Part shown: piece by piece, positions 54,296 to 64,000 of the stretch
How positions within the stretch are numbered: the stretch's first letter is position 1
Layout: the number at the start of each line of letters is the position of its first letter
Assembly (NCBI RefSeq): GCF_020520285.1
Contig: NZ_CP084742.1
Location: 248,001 to 312,000, forward strand
Direction: 5' to 3'
DNA length: 64,000 nucleotides
Source: Pseudomonas sp. L5B5
Lineage (GTDB): Bacteria; Pseudomonadota; Gammaproteobacteria; Pseudomonadales; Pseudomonadaceae
The notes under the pieces: generated by a model
What the model saw: the letters and a program-made list of their open reading frames with translations, nothing else
Told to the model about the DNA's origin: nothing
Databases searched by the model: none
Program-made: the position numbers and the translations under genes

Positions 54296-54486
54296 GGTGT
54301 GTCTCTCTTTATTATGATTTTTCACGGTGCGAGGGTAACGTTGACCGCCCCGAGAGTCTCGGCCACCCTGGCGTCGCTGTCTTTGTGCCGGCGCACAGCG
54401 AATGGTTCCAGGGCCTGTGCCAGCGAACAACGCCGCGCAGCGTGCAGTCCCGTCTCAGCCGCTTCAGCCTCAAGGATCATCCCCCT

Positions 54487-55593
54487 ATGTTCGAACTCGA
54501 TCATGACCTGGCCCAGGACATCGTCGACCGCACGATGGCCATCCTGCCCTACAACATCAATGTCATGGACAGCCAAGGCCTGATCCTCGGCAGCGGCGAG
54601 CCGGAGCGCATCAACACCCGTCACGAAGGGGCACAACTGGTGCTGGCCAACGGTCGCGTGGTGGAGATCGACGAACCTACCGCTTGCCGGCTCAAGGGGG
54701 TGCAACCGGGGATCAACCTGCCATTGCTGCATGACCAGCGGCTGATCGGCGTGCTGGGCATCACGGGCGATCCGGCGCTGTTGCGTACCTATGCCGAGCT
54801 GGTGCGCATGACCGCCGAGATGCTGGTGGGCCAGCGCCATCAGCAGGCCGAGCAGCAATGGCGGCGCCAGCGGTGCGACGACCTGCTGGCGTTGCTGCTG
54901 GGGGAGCGGGGCGATTCCCCGCGCCTGGTGGACGAAGCCCGGCAGATGGGCCTCAAGCCGCAACTGGCGCGTACGCCGTATCTGTTCGAGCTGGCTCCGG
55001 CACAGAACGTCGAGGGCCTGAGCAGTTGGTTGTTGTCGCGGTATCCGGACAGCTGGTGCGTCAGCGCGGCGCAGACCTCATTGCTCTGGTGCCGTCCGGC
55101 GAGCCTGAACCTGGACAACCTGCGCCTGCTGGACAAGCTCGCCAGCCAGGGCTGGAACATCTTGCGGCTGGCCGTCGGCGGTCAGGCCGATGGCCTGGCA
55201 GGGCTGCGTCGCTGCTACCGCAGGGTCGGCGACCTGCTGGCCTACGGCCGTGACATCCTGCCTGAAACCCGACTGCTGACCCTGGACCGCTACCGCCTGC
55301 CCGTCATGCTTTGGCGCCACCGCAACGACGATGCCCTGGATGAGTTGCTCAGCCCCTTGCGCAAGGTCCTGGCCAAGGACAGTAACGGGCAACTGATCGC
55401 GACGTTGCGCTGCTGGTGCGACCACGACGGCCAGAGCCAGGCCTGCGCCGACGCCCTGGGCATCCATCGCAACAGCCTGCGCTATCGCATGGAACGCATC
55501 GCCGAACTCAGCGGCGTCGACCCTTTGCGCCTGGACGGCATGCTCTCACTGTACCTGGCCGTGCAACTGCTGCCCCACGAACCCGCCTCCTAA
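54487..55593 (+). CDS. cdaR: CdaR-type sugar-diacid regulator
   Basis: The 368-residue protein has the diacid-recognition domain at the N-terminus (MFELDHDLAQDIVDRTMAIL, then NVMDSQGLILGSGEPERINT). The C-terminal PucR-type helix-turn-helix is QACADALGIHRNSLRYRMER. E. coli CdaR activates galactarate, glucarate and glycerate genes. Divergence from the MFS gene and position just upstream of garK, both plausible targets, fit that role. The ATG at 54487 has AAGGAT upstream. Earlier starts extend into the MFS promoter. Confidence 0.92.
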   Translation: MFELDHDLAQDIVDRTMAILPYNINVMDSQGLILGSGEPERINTRHEGAQLVLANGRVVEIDEPTACRLKGVQPGINLPLLHDQRLIGVLGITGDPALLRTYAELVRMTAEMLVGQRHQQAEQQWRRQRCDDLLALLLGERGDSPRLVDEARQMGLKPQLARTPYLFELAPAQNVEGLSSWLLSRYPDSWCVSAAQTSLLWCRPASLNLDNLRLLDKLASQGWNILRLAVGGQADGLAGLRRCYRRVGDLLAYGRDILPETRLLTLDRYRLPVMLWRHRNDDALDELLSPLRKVLAKDSNGQLIATLRCWCDHDGQSQACADALGIHRNSLRYRMERIAELSGVDPLRLDGMLSLYLAVQLLPHEPAS

Positions 55594-55641
55594 TTCCCTC
55601 CTGAATAACGGCGGTGGCGGTGTTACGGGGGCTGCGCCCCC

Positions 55642-55725
55642 GGTCGCAGCCTCGCTGGCGCTCGACAGCGGCTACCCCATGAACATCGACCTGTAGCCGC
55701 TGCCGAGCCTGCGAGGCTGCGACAA
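55642..55725. repeat. REP pair (REPIN-like) between cdaR and garK
   Basis: GTCGCAGCCTCGC with CAGCGGCTAC, and the inverted GTAGCCGCTG with GCGAGGCTGCGAC, form two opposed REP-type palindromes with a short spacer. Such paired repeats occur in multiple copies in Pseudomonas genomes between genes. A further GC-rich hairpin (GGGGGCTGCGCCCCC) lies just upstream. Confidence 0.7.
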
Positions 55726-55883
55726 GGCCCGCAGGGCCTTCCAGCGATCCCCCAGGCGCCCCATCATCCCGACTGCGCAAGTTGTAGCAATGAACAATAA
55801 AGTGCCCTCGTCCTTGTGCAGCGGACTGGCGTCAGCCGCTGCGGCAAGTGGCAGCATGGCGCCATGAGAACTGGAGAAACCCC

Positions 55884-57059
55884 ATGAAAATCATCGTCGC
55901 CCCCGACTCGTTCAAGGACAGCCTGAGTGCCGAAGGCGTGGCCCAGGCCATCGCCCAGGGGCTGGCAGACGCCTGGCCCGAAGCCCAGGTGCAGCTGTGC
56001 CCGATGGCCGATGGTGGCGAAGGCACGGTGGAGTCGGTGCTTGCCGCCTGTCAGGGACAACTGCGCACGACCCGGGTCCAGGGCCCGCTGGGCATCGAGG
56101 TGCAGGCCCGCTGGGGCTGGCTGGCGGCCAGTCACACGGCGATCATCGAAATGGCCGAGGCCAGTGGTCTGCAACGGGTGCCGCCAGGCCAGCGCGATGC
56201 CTGCCACAGCAGCACTTTCGGCACCGGCGAGCTGATCCTGGCGGCCCTGGACGCCGGGGCCCGGCGCATCATCCTGGCCATCGGCGGCAGCGCCACCAAC
56301 GACGGCGGGGCCGGAGCCCTGCAAGCCCTGGGCCTCAAGCTGCTGGACCGCCAGGGCCAGGTGCTGCCCCGGGGCGGCCTGGCCCTGGCCGAGCTGGCCA
56401 GCATCGAACTCGAGGCCATGGACCCGCGCCTGGCCCAGGTGCGCTTCGAGATCGCCGCCGACGTCAACAACCCGCTGTGTGGCGAGCACGGCGCCTCGGC
56501 CATCTTCGGCCCGCAGAAGGGCGCATCGGCGCAACAGGTCCGGGCCCTGGACCAGGCCCTGGGACACTTTGCCGACCTGTGTGCCCATGTGTTGCCCAAG
56601 GACGTGCGTGACGAGCCCGGCAGTGGCGCCGCCGGCGGCCTGGGCTTCGCTGCCAAGGCCTTCCTGGGCGCCCGGTTCCGTCCCGGGGTGGAAGTGGTGG
56701 CCGATCTGGTGGGCCTGGAGCAGGCGGTACGCGGCGCCGACCTGGTGATCACTGGCGAAGGACGCTTCGATGCCCAGACCCTGCGGGGCAAGACGCCCTT
56801 TGGCGTCGCACGGATCGCTGGCACACAAGGGGTGCCGGTGATCGTGATTGCCGGCACCCTCGGCGAGGGTTACCAGCAGATGTACGCCCATGGTGTGGCA
56901 GCGGCCTTCGCCCTGACCGCCGGGCCCATGAGCCTGGAGCAGGCCTGTACCGAGGCCCCCCGGCTGCTGCGCGAGCGAGCGGCGGACATTGCCCGGCTCT
57001 GGCGCCTGGCTGCCGGGCCCCGCCAGGCACCGGCCCCCGCCACCTGCCCGGATCAGTAA
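55884..57059 (+). CDS. garK: Glycerate kinase
   Basis: The 391-residue protein has the family opening [20 protein letters not shown] and the phosphate-binding [15 protein letters not shown]. It then has [33 protein letters not shown] and [11 protein letters not shown]. It makes 2-phosphoglycerate from glycerate, linking sugar-diacid or glycolate breakdown to glycolysis. Its gene follows cdaR. Start ATG 55884 has GGAG. Its 3' end overlaps the convergent hpaI gene by 7 bases. Confidence 0.92.
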   Translation: MKIIVAPDSFKDSLSAEGVAQAIAQGLADAWPEAQVQLCPMADGGEGTVESVLAACQGQLRTTRVQGPLGIEVQARWGWLAASHTAIIEMAEASGLQRVPPGQRDACHSSTFGTGELILAALDAGARRIILAIGGSATNDGGAGALQALGLKLLDRQGQVLPRGGLALAELASIELEAMDPRLAQVRFEIAADVNNPLCGEHGASAIFGPQKGASAQQVRALDQALGHFADLCAHVLPKDVRDEPGSGAAGGLGFAAKAFLGARFRPGVEVVADLVGLEQAVRGADLVITGEGRFDAQTLRGKTPFGVARIAGTQGVPVIVIAGTLGEGYQQMYAHGVAAAFALTAGPMSLEQACTEAPRLLRERAADIARLWRLAAGPRQAPAPATCPDQ

Positions 57060-57853
57060 ACCCCACCCTCGCTGGTGGGTGTTTCCAGGGCCTTGTACTG
57101 CCCGGCCAGGTTCTGCAGGCCTTTCATCAGCACCGTGGTATCGACCCCCACCGCGACGAAGTTGGCCCCCAGTTCGATGCAGCGCCGGGCCAGGCCCTGG
57201 TCGGCACTGAGGATGCCCGCGGCCTTGCCTGCTTGGCGCACCCGCAGGATGGCGTCCTCGATCGCCGCCACCACCTGCGGGTGCCCGGGGTTGCCACGAT
57301 GGCCCATGGCCGCCGACAGGTCGGCCGGGCCGATGAATACCCCGTCGACCCCCTCGACCCGGACAATCTCGTCCAGGTTGCGCAAGCCCTCCAGGTTCTC
57401 GATCTGCACCAGCAGGCACATTTGCCCGTCGGCCTGGTCCAGGTAGCCAGCGATGCTGTTCCAGCGCGAGGCCCGGGCCAGGGCGCTGCCCACCCCGCGT
57501 ATGCCCTGGGGCGGATAACGCATGGCGCTGACCAGCTGGCGCGCCTGTCCGGCGCTTTCCACCATGGGAATCAGCAGGGTCTGGGCGCCGATATCCAGCA
57601 GTTGCTTGATCAGTGCGGTATCGCCGATCGGCGGCCGGACGATGCCGTGGGCGCCATAGGGGGCGATGGCCTGCAATTGCGCCAGGAGGCTGCGCAGGTC
57701 GTTGGGCGCGTGCTCGCCGTCCAGCAACAGCCAGTCGAAACCGGCATTGGCCGCCAGTTCGGCGCAGTAGGCGTTGGCCAGGCCCAGCCACAGGCCGATC
57801 TGTGGCTCGCTGTCTTGCAGGCGTTGCTTGAACAGGTTTTGCGGCATGTCCAT
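57053..57853 (-). CDS. hpaI: 4-hydroxy-2-oxoheptanedioate aldolase
   Basis: The 266-residue class II aldolase has [20 protein letters not shown], the catalytic [18 protein letters not shown] and the metal-binding [32 protein letters not shown] completes the site. It splits 4-hydroxy-2-oxoheptanedioate into pyruvate and succinate semialdehyde, the last step of the homoprotocatechuate route. It is the last gene of the hpa operon. ATG 57853 is chosen by alignment. Confidence 0.95.
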   Translation of the reverse strand: MDMPQNLFKQRLQDSEPQIGLWLGLANAYCAELAANAGFDWLLLDGEHAPNDLRSLLAQLQAIAPYGAHGIVRPPIGDTALIKQLLDIGAQTLLIPMVESAGQARQLVSAMRYPPQGIRGVGSALARASRWNSIAGYLDQADGQMCLLVQIENLEGLRNLDEIVRVEGVDGVFIGPADLSAAMGHRGNPGHPQVVAAIEDAILRVRQAGKAAGILSADQGLARRCIELGANFVAVGVDTTVLMKGLQNLAGQYKALETPTSEGGVY

Positions 57854-57863
57854 GACGTTCTCC

Positions 57864-58673
57864 TCAGACGAAGCGGCAGGCGATGCTGCCCAGATGGTCG
57901 TAGTCGACGTGGAACACATCCCCAGGGCGCGCCGCCACCGGTCGGGTGAACGAGCCGCCCAGGATGATCTGCCCGGCTTCCAGGCCGACGTCGTAGGCCG
58001 CCAGCTTGTTGGCCAGCCAGGCCACGCCCTTGGCCGGATGGTTGAGCACCGCGGCCGAGACCCCGGACTCCTCGATCACACCGTTGCGGTACAGCACCGC
58101 CGGCACTTTGCGCAGGTCCACGTCGCCGGGGCGCACGGCCCGGCCGCCCATCACCACGCCGGCATTGGCGGCGTTGTCGGAGATGGTATCGAAGACCTTG
58201 CGCGTGGCCTGGGTCTGCGGGTCCAGCTGCTGGATGCGCGCGTCGATGATCTCCAGCGCCGGAATCACCCAGTCGGTGGCCTCCAGCACATCGAACAGGG
58301 TGCAGCCCGGGCCTTTGAGAGGCTTGCCGAGAATGAACGCCAGTTCGACCTCGACCCGCGGCACGATGAAGCGCTGGAAGGGAATGTCGCTGCCTTCCTC
58401 GAACAGCATGTCGTCCAGCAGGGCGCCGAAATCCGGCTCGCTGATGTTCGACGACACCTGCATGGCCCGGGAGGTGAGGCCGATCTTGTGGCCCACCAGC
58501 CGGCGGCCGTCGCGGATCTTGTGCTCCACCCAACTGCGCTGGATGGCGTAGGCATCCTCGATGCGGATATCCGGGTACTCGAGGGACAACTGGCCGATCT
58601 GTTCGCGGCTGCGTTCGGCGGCGTCCAGGCGTTGGGCGGCCTGTTGGATTTCAGAGGGGCTGAGCATGTTCAT
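57864..58673 (-). CDS. hpaH: 2-oxo-hept-4-ene-1,7-dioate hydratase
   Basis: The 269-residue protein contains the hydratase core. [19 protein letters not shown] is followed by [16 protein letters not shown] and the metal site [19 protein letters not shown]. The C-terminal [19 protein letters not shown] closes the barrel. It hydrates 2-oxohept-4-ene-1,7-dioate in the homoprotocatechuate pathway. The start at 58673 overlaps the MFS stop in an ATGA pattern (translational coupling). A second ATG at 58667 is an alternative with better ribosome spacing. Confidence 0.95.
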   Translation of the reverse strand: MNMLSPSEIQQAAQRLDAAERSREQIGQLSLEYPDIRIEDAYAIQRSWVEHKIRDGRRLVGHKIGLTSRAMQVSSNISEPDFGALLDDMLFEEGSDIPFQRFIVPRVEVELAFILGKPLKGPGCTLFDVLEATDWVIPALEIIDARIQQLDPQTQATRKVFDTISDNAANAGVVMGGRAVRPGDVDLRKVPAVLYRNGVIEESGVSAAVLNHPAKGVAWLANKLAAYDVGLEAGQIILGGSFTRPVAARPGDVFHVDYDHLGSIACRFV

Positions 58674-59977
58674 TTCTCTCGTGGGTTGACGATATGGGCC
58701 GGCACCCGCAGCACCAGGCAGGCGCCGAGGGCGATCAGCAGGGCGAGGGCGTAGAGCGCCAGGCTGGCGCTCTGGGTGGCGTCGCGCACCACACCGATCA
58801 GGTAGGGAGCAAGGAAGGCGGCGATGCTGCCGAAGGAACTGATCAGGGCGATGCCCGCCGCCTGGGTGCTGCTGGCGAGAAAGGCCGGTGGCAGTTGCCA
58901 GAACATGGGCAGCGCGGCGCTGGCCCCCATGCCGGCTATCAGCAGGCCGAACATCACCCACCAGGGGTTTTGTGGAACCAGGGCGGTCAGCACCAGGCCC
59001 AGGCTGGCCATCAGCAGCGGCACCCCCAGGTGCCAGCGCCGTTCGCGCAAGCGGTCCGAGGAGCGGCCCACAGCCAGCATGAACAGGCAGCCGGCCAGGT
59101 AGGGCAGGGCACTGAGCAGGCCGACGCGGCTATCGCGGGCGATGCCGGCGTGGTGGATCAGGGTTGGCATCCAGAAGGCGATGGTGTTGACCGCCAGCAT
59201 CACCGCGAAGTAGATGCCCACCAGCAGCCAGACGTGGCGATCCTTGAGGATGTCACTGAAGCGGTTGATGGACTTGTGCCGTTCTTCCTGGCGCTGGGCC
59301 TCGAGCAGCCAAGCCTTCTGCGCGGCACTGAGCCAGTGGGCCTGCTCGATGCTGTCCGGCAGCGCCTTGAGTACCACAAGCCCGAGCAGCACCACGGGCA
59401 GGCCCTCGATCAGGAACATCCACTGCCAGCCGCGCAGGCCGCCCAGGTCATGGAAGCTTTCGAGGATCCAGCCCGAGAGGGGGCCGCCCACGACCCCGGC
59501 CATGGGCACGGCGATGGCGAACAGCGCGGTGGCCTGGCCGCGTCGGCTGGCCGGGAACCAGCGGTTGAGCAGCACCAGGATACCGGGGAAAAAACCGGCC
59601 TCGGCCACGCCCAGCAGGAAACGCAGCACATAGAAACCCCAGGCGTCCTGCACCAGCATCAGGGCGCTGGACAACAGGCCCCAGACCAGCATCAGCAAGG
59701 CGATCCAGCGCCGTGGCCCGACCCGCTCCAGGGCCAGGTTGCTGGGCACGCCGAACAGGGCGTAGGCGATGAAGAACAGCCCGGCTCCCAGCCCGTAGAC
59801 ACTGTCGCTGAAGCCCAGGTCCTGGGTCATCTGCAACTTGGCGAAGCCGATGTTGATCCGGTCCAGGTGGGCGAAGATGTAGCAGACGAACAGCAGTGGC
59901 ATCAGGCGCCAGGTGATCTTGCGATAACAGTCGTTGGCCTCGGCCAGCGGGGCCTGGGCAATGGCAGGGCGGGACAT
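58670..59977 (-). CDS. hpaX: MFS transporter in the hpa operon (4-hydroxyphenylacetate uptake, HpaX-like)
   Basis: The 435-residue twelve-helix protein has [20 protein letters not shown] in helix 1 and [20 protein letters not shown], the same anion symporter family as the 52985 gene. Its position between hpaF and hpaH, with both junctions tight, points to import of 4-hydroxyphenylacetate or related arylacetates. The start at ATG 59977 is conventional. The symbol is based on context. Confidence 0.85.
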   Translation of the reverse strand: MSRPAIAQAPLAEANDCYRKITWRLMPLLFVCYIFAHLDRINIGFAKLQMTQDLGFSDSVYGLGAGLFFIAYALFGVPSNLALERVGPRRWIALLMLVWGLLSSALMLVQDAWGFYVLRFLLGVAEAGFFPGILVLLNRWFPASRRGQATALFAIAVPMAGVVGGPLSGWILESFHDLGGLRGWQWMFLIEGLPVVLLGLVVLKALPDSIEQAHWLSAAQKAWLLEAQRQEERHKSINRFSDILKDRHVWLLVGIYFAVMLAVNTIAFWMPTLIHHAGIARDSRVGLLSALPYLAGCLFMLAVGRSSDRLRERRWHLGVPLLMASLGLVLTALVPQNPWWVMFGLLIAGMGASAALPMFWQLPPAFLASSTQAAGIALISSFGSIAAFLAPYLIGVVRDATQSASLALYALALLIALGACLVLRVPAHIVNPREK

Positions 59978-60031
59978 GGGCGTGGCCTCGTTGTTGTTCT
60001 TGTTGCTTGCGGCAGCCGCCTGTTGCGGTCG

Positions 60032-60418
60032 CTACAGGGACTTGAGGAAGGCGTGGACGTTGTTGTGCTTGAAGTTCAGCTCTGCCTCCAGCTCGCTCAT
60101 CTCGAACGACAGGGCCAGCAAACGCTGGGCCTGCAACTGGGCAAAGTGCGCCTTGATAATCTCGAACAGACCCTCGGCCACCTGGCGCCGGGTCTCGAGG
60201 TCGCGTCCGGCGCCCACTTGCAGGCGCATGTGGACGAAGGCGTAGTCGTGCTTGCCATCGGCCATGCGCCAGGTGTCCAGGCGTACGCCGCGGCTGCGGA
60301 TGCCACCCAGGGGAAAGACGCCGCTGGCGCCCAGGTAGTCGTGGACCTTTTCGAACAGCCCCGGCAGGTCGGCCTGGGCTTCGATGTTGTCGGTGTATTC
60401 AGCGATGAAATGCGGCAT
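60032..60418 (-). CDS. hpaF: 5-carboxymethyl-2-hydroxymuconate isomerase
   Basis: The 128-residue protein starts MPHFIAEYTDNIEAQADLPG, and Pro2 is the catalytic amino-terminal base of this tautomerase-like isomerase. The central SRGVRLDTWRMADGKHDYAF and RRQVAEGLFEIIKAHF match HpaF. It isomerises 5-carboxymethyl-2-hydroxymuconate. A strong AAGGAGG precedes ATG 60418. A larger overlapping frame beginning near 60964 is in a different frame from hpaD and is not used. Confidence 0.93.
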   Translation of the reverse strand: MPHFIAEYTDNIEAQADLPGLFEKVHDYLGASGVFPLGGIRSRGVRLDTWRMADGKHDYAFVHMRLQVGAGRDLETRRQVAEGLFEIIKAHFAQLQAQRLLALSFEMSELEAELNFKHNNVHAFLKSL

Positions 60419-60430
60419 GGGACCTCCTTT

Positions 60431-60465
60431 GAAGGCAGCTGCAAGCTGCAAGCTACAAGCTGCAA
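60431..60465. repeat. GCAAGCT-type short repeat in the hpaD-hpaF gap
   Basis: The tract reads AGCTGCAAGCTGCAAGCTAC followed by AAGCTGCAAG, so the CTGCAAG/CTACAAG heptad recurs several times. It is a member of a dispersed Pseudomonas intergenic repeat. It lies inside the hpa operon, in the 133-base gap between hpaD and hpaF. Confidence 0.6.
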
Positions 60466-60551
60466 GAGGGATCTCCTGTGGCTGTGGCTCGCGGCTCACC
60501 GCTGCTCTTGATGTTTTCCTGCAGCGTGTAGCTAGATGCTTGACGCTGCGT

Positions 60552-61409
60552 TCACAACGCAAAGATGGCGTTGATCTGGCCGGTGCCGGAGCTGCCGAAC
60601 AGCGGCGTGACGATCTCGGCCGGGCGGTTGTACTCGGCGCCGCCGAGCAGTCCGAGGAGCATTGCCGTGTCATGCATCTTGCCCTCGCCATAGCAGTGCT
60701 CGGCGTAGTCGGGCAGCATCGCGCAGAACTCGCGAAAGCGGCCTTGCTGCCACAGTTCCACCACGCGTTGGTCGACCTGTTTGTCGAACTCCCGCGTCCA
60801 GTTGTGGATGTTGGCCTCGGCCTCGCGGTCATTGGAAAACCGGTGGGACAAGGAGCCGGAGGCCAGTACCAGGACCTTGCGGTCGCTCTTCTCGATGGCC
60901 CGGCGCACCGCGGCCCCAAAGGTGAAGCTGTCGGCCAGCGTGTGCCAGGCGCACCAGGCGGCAATGGACACCACCTGGAAGTGCTCGGCGGCGGGCACGT
61001 CCATGTGCATGTAGCGCATGGGTACCAGGGTCCCGTACTCCAGCTCCAGGCTGGGGATGTTGTGGGCCAGGGTGCGCACGTCGGCGGCGTTGGCCTCGGC
61101 AGCGATCAGCTCCCCCAGCGCCGGGCAGCCCTGGTAGTCGTAGGTCATGTTCTTGATGAAATGCGGCAGCTCGTTGCTGGTGTAGGTGCCGTTGAACGCC
61201 TCGCCGCAATTGATGTGGTAGCCGCTGTTGACCAGCCAGTGCACATCGAACACCACTGCGGTGTCGGCGCCCAGGGCCCGGGCCCGGCGGGCGATTTCCT
61301 TGTGCCCGGCGATGGCCGCCTCGCGGCAGCCGTGGTGCTTGCCCGGCAGTTCGGACAGGTACATCGATGGAACGTGGCAGACCTTGGCGGCCATGACGAC
61401 TTCGCCCAT
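60552..61409 (-). CDS. hpaD: 3,4-dihydroxyphenylacetate 2,3-dioxygenase
   Basis: The 285-residue extradiol ring-cleaving enzyme of the LigB type opens GEVVMAAKVCHVPSMYLSEL with a metal-binding His. VVFDVHWLVNSGYHINCGEA supplies further site residues, and LVLASGSLSHRFSNDREAEA follows. It cleaves homoprotocatechuate to 5-carboxymethyl-2-hydroxymuconate semialdehyde. AGGAG lies upstream of the ATG at 61409. Confidence 0.95.
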   Translation of the reverse strand: MGEVVMAAKVCHVPSMYLSELPGKHHGCREAAIAGHKEIARRARALGADTAVVFDVHWLVNSGYHINCGEAFNGTYTSNELPHFIKNMTYDYQGCPALGELIAAEANAADVRTLAHNIPSLELEYGTLVPMRYMHMDVPAAEHFQVVSIAAWCAWHTLADSFTFGAAVRRAIEKSDRKVLVLASGSLSHRFSNDREAEANIHNWTREFDKQVDQRVVELWQQGRFREFCAMLPDYAEHCYGEGKMHDTAMLLGLLGGAEYNRPAEIVTPLFGSSGTGQINAIFAL

Positions 61410-61488
61410 GGTGCTTCTCCTGAAACATCTTATTGTCGGGGGGATCCGGGACAGTCCTGAACCTTACCAGGTAGTTTTCAACGGACTG

Positions 61489-62945
<1,457 letters not shown>

Positions 62946-62949
<4 letters not shown>

Positions 62950-63725
62950 GCTGTTGCCCCTTGTGCTGGTTGGGCGAAGAACTCGGCTTCGCTGACGATT
63001 CGGTTGACCAGGCGCCCCACGCCTTGCACTTCCACCACCACTTCATCGCCCGGCAGCACGTCGGCCAGGCCCTCGGGAGTGCCGGTGGCGATCATGTCGC
63101 CGGGCTGCAGGGTCATGAAACTGGAGAAGTATTCGATCAGGTAGGGGATGTCGAAGATCATGTCCGCGGTGGTGCCCTCCTGCTTCAGCTCGCCGTTGAT
63201 CCAGGTGCGCAGTGTCAGGTTGCCGGGGTCGGGCACGTCGCTGACATCGACGATCCACGGGCCCACCGGGGTGGTGGCATCACGGTTCTTCACCCGCAGG
63301 TTGGGCCGGTAGTAGTTCTCCAGGTAGTCGCGGATGGCGTAGTCGTTGCACACCGTGTAGCCGGCCAGGTAGTCCAGGGCGTCCTCGCGCTTGACGTTCT
63401 TCGCCGGCTTGCCGATGACGGCCACCAGCTCGCACTCGTAGTGCATGTAGGCGACGCCGTCCGGGCGCCAGGTCCGCTGGTTGTGGCCGGTGTAGGTGCC
63501 CGGCGACTTGATGAACGCCAGGGGTTCGGTGGGCGGGGTGAAGGCCAGCTCGCGGGCATGGTCGGCATAGTTCAGGCCCAGGGCGAACATGTTGCCGGTG
63601 GCGGGCGGCAGCCAGGTGACGTGCTGCTCGGCGAGCACGCGACCATCGGCCAGGCGCACGCTGTTCCGGTCGTCGACCTGGACTGCGTGTACCTCACCTT
63701 CGAACAGGATGCGGGCGTGTTTCAT
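62946..63725 (-). CDS. hpaG2: HpaG2-type isomerase/decarboxylase (fumarylacetoacetate hydrolase fold)
   Basis: The 259-residue protein has NMFALGLNYADHARELAFTP, then GPWIVDVSDVPDPGNLTLRT and FSSFMTLQPGDMIATGTPEG, the FAH-family metal site. It isomerises and decarboxylates 5-oxopent-3-ene-1,2,5-tricarboxylate in the homoprotocatechuate route. In E. coli the two FAH halves are fused in HpaG. Here they are separate genes. It overlaps hpaG1 upstream as ATGA and hpaE downstream likewise. Confidence 0.93.
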
Positions 63726-64000
63726 GGACGAGCCTCCTGTGGCGCGACGATGTGGTTGGTGAGGCGGCCCAGGCCGCTGATCTCGATGTCGACCCGGTCG
63801 CCGGGTTGCACATCGACCCGGCCCTCGGGGGTGCCGGTGAGCAGCACGTCGCCGACATCCAGGGTCATGAACTCGCTCAGCTCGGCGATCAACCGGGCCA
63901 CGCTGCGCACCTGGTTGGCGGTGGTGTTTTCCTGCACGACCTGGCCGTTGACCAGCAGCTTGATCGTCAGCGCCTGCGGGTCGGCGATCTCGGCGGCCGG
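63722..64000 (-). CDS. hpaG1: HpaG1-type isomerase/decarboxylase, C-terminal part
   Basis: The frame enters from the right edge and ends at 63722, 93 codons in view. It contains LTIKLLVNGQVVQENTTANQ (with a GTG-coded valine at 63937), then LSEFMTLDVGDVLLTGTPEG and VDIEISGLGRLTNHIV, the same C-terminal FAH-fold elements as hpaG2. It is the first-half partner of the bifunctional HpaG reaction. The start lies outside the window. The gene should be near the head of the operon, with hpaA or hpaBC further right. Confidence 0.9.
   Translation of the reverse strand, partial: PAAEIADPQALTIKLLVNGQVVQENTTANQVRSVARLIAELSEFMTLDVGDVLLTGTPEGRVDVQPGDRVDIEISGLGRLTNHIVAPQEARP

Noticed and set aside
60032..60964. 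310-codon minus-strand frame overlapping hpaD
   Set aside because: Its first 180 codons are the wrong frame of hpaD. Only the HpaF part from 60418 is coding.

Overview
The window is bacterial chromosome, GC-rich throughout most of its length. Its marker genes point to a fluorescent Pseudomonas (P. fluorescens / P. protegens / P. chlororaphis type): an MvaT/MvaU-family silencer, Pseudomonas-restricted DUF1652, DUF2388, DUF1883 and DUF4946 proteins, the galU-gor block, ahpC-ahpF, modABC, and a full set of 4-hydroxyphenylacetate (homoprotocatechuate) catabolic genes. The genus is inferred from protein families recognised by eye. No database search was run.

Layout. 1-11.4 kb: start of an APC-type permease, an AraC-type regulator, a soluble PAS/HWE histidine kinase, an unusually AT-rich polytopic membrane protein, an old-yellow-enzyme reductase divergent from a MerR regulator, a lone FabF-like ketosynthase divergent from an HxlR regulator, and a HAD-IB phosphatase. 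11.4-15.3 kb is a gene-poor accessory stretch ending at a tRNA-Leu(TAA). It has a candidate small RNA, a small P-loop kinase, small orphan proteins, a frameshifted asnB remnant and repeat sequences. 15.5-24.7 kb: a leucine-rich-repeat-like protein, a GNAT enzyme overlapping an APH(3')-III-like aminoglycoside kinase, an MliC-type lysozyme inhibitor, an ABC-F ATPase, topoisomerase IB and modABC (to 25.5 kb) with a ModE-like box. 25.6-33.7 kb: nitronate monooxygenase, the alkylation-repair operon (2OG oxygenase-alkB-ada), DUF1883 and lipoprotein genes, and a tsdBA thiosulfate/tetrathionate cytochrome pair. 34-42.9 kb: galU, gor, a KfrA-like protein divergent from a tyrosine recombinase, ahpC/ahpF, gloA, a DUF4946 protein and mvaU. 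43-56 kb: a CSS/EAL phosphodiesterase, LysR/EamA, hppD, hpaR, rarD, an LysR/SDR/VOC/aldo-keto reductase cluster, and an MFS/cdaR/garK cluster. 57-64 kb: the hpa operon (G1-G2-E-D-F-MFS-H-I) on the minus strand, running off the right edge.

Functional themes. Aromatic catabolism is represented twice: hppD opens the homogentisate route, and hpaG-E-D-F-H-I is the meta-cleavage route of homoprotocatechuate. The hpaR regulator sits next to hppD, about 9 kb from the hpa operon. Stress and repair genes include ada/alkB, ahpC/F, gor, gloA, the lysozyme inhibitor and the putative drug-modifying enzymes. The most notable non-coding signals are a 167-bp inverted-repeat element present in two similar copies, each flanked by an 11-12-bp direct duplication (a third, diverged relative lies by the tRNA), and a 12-9-12 inverted repeat between the KfrA-like and recombinase genes.
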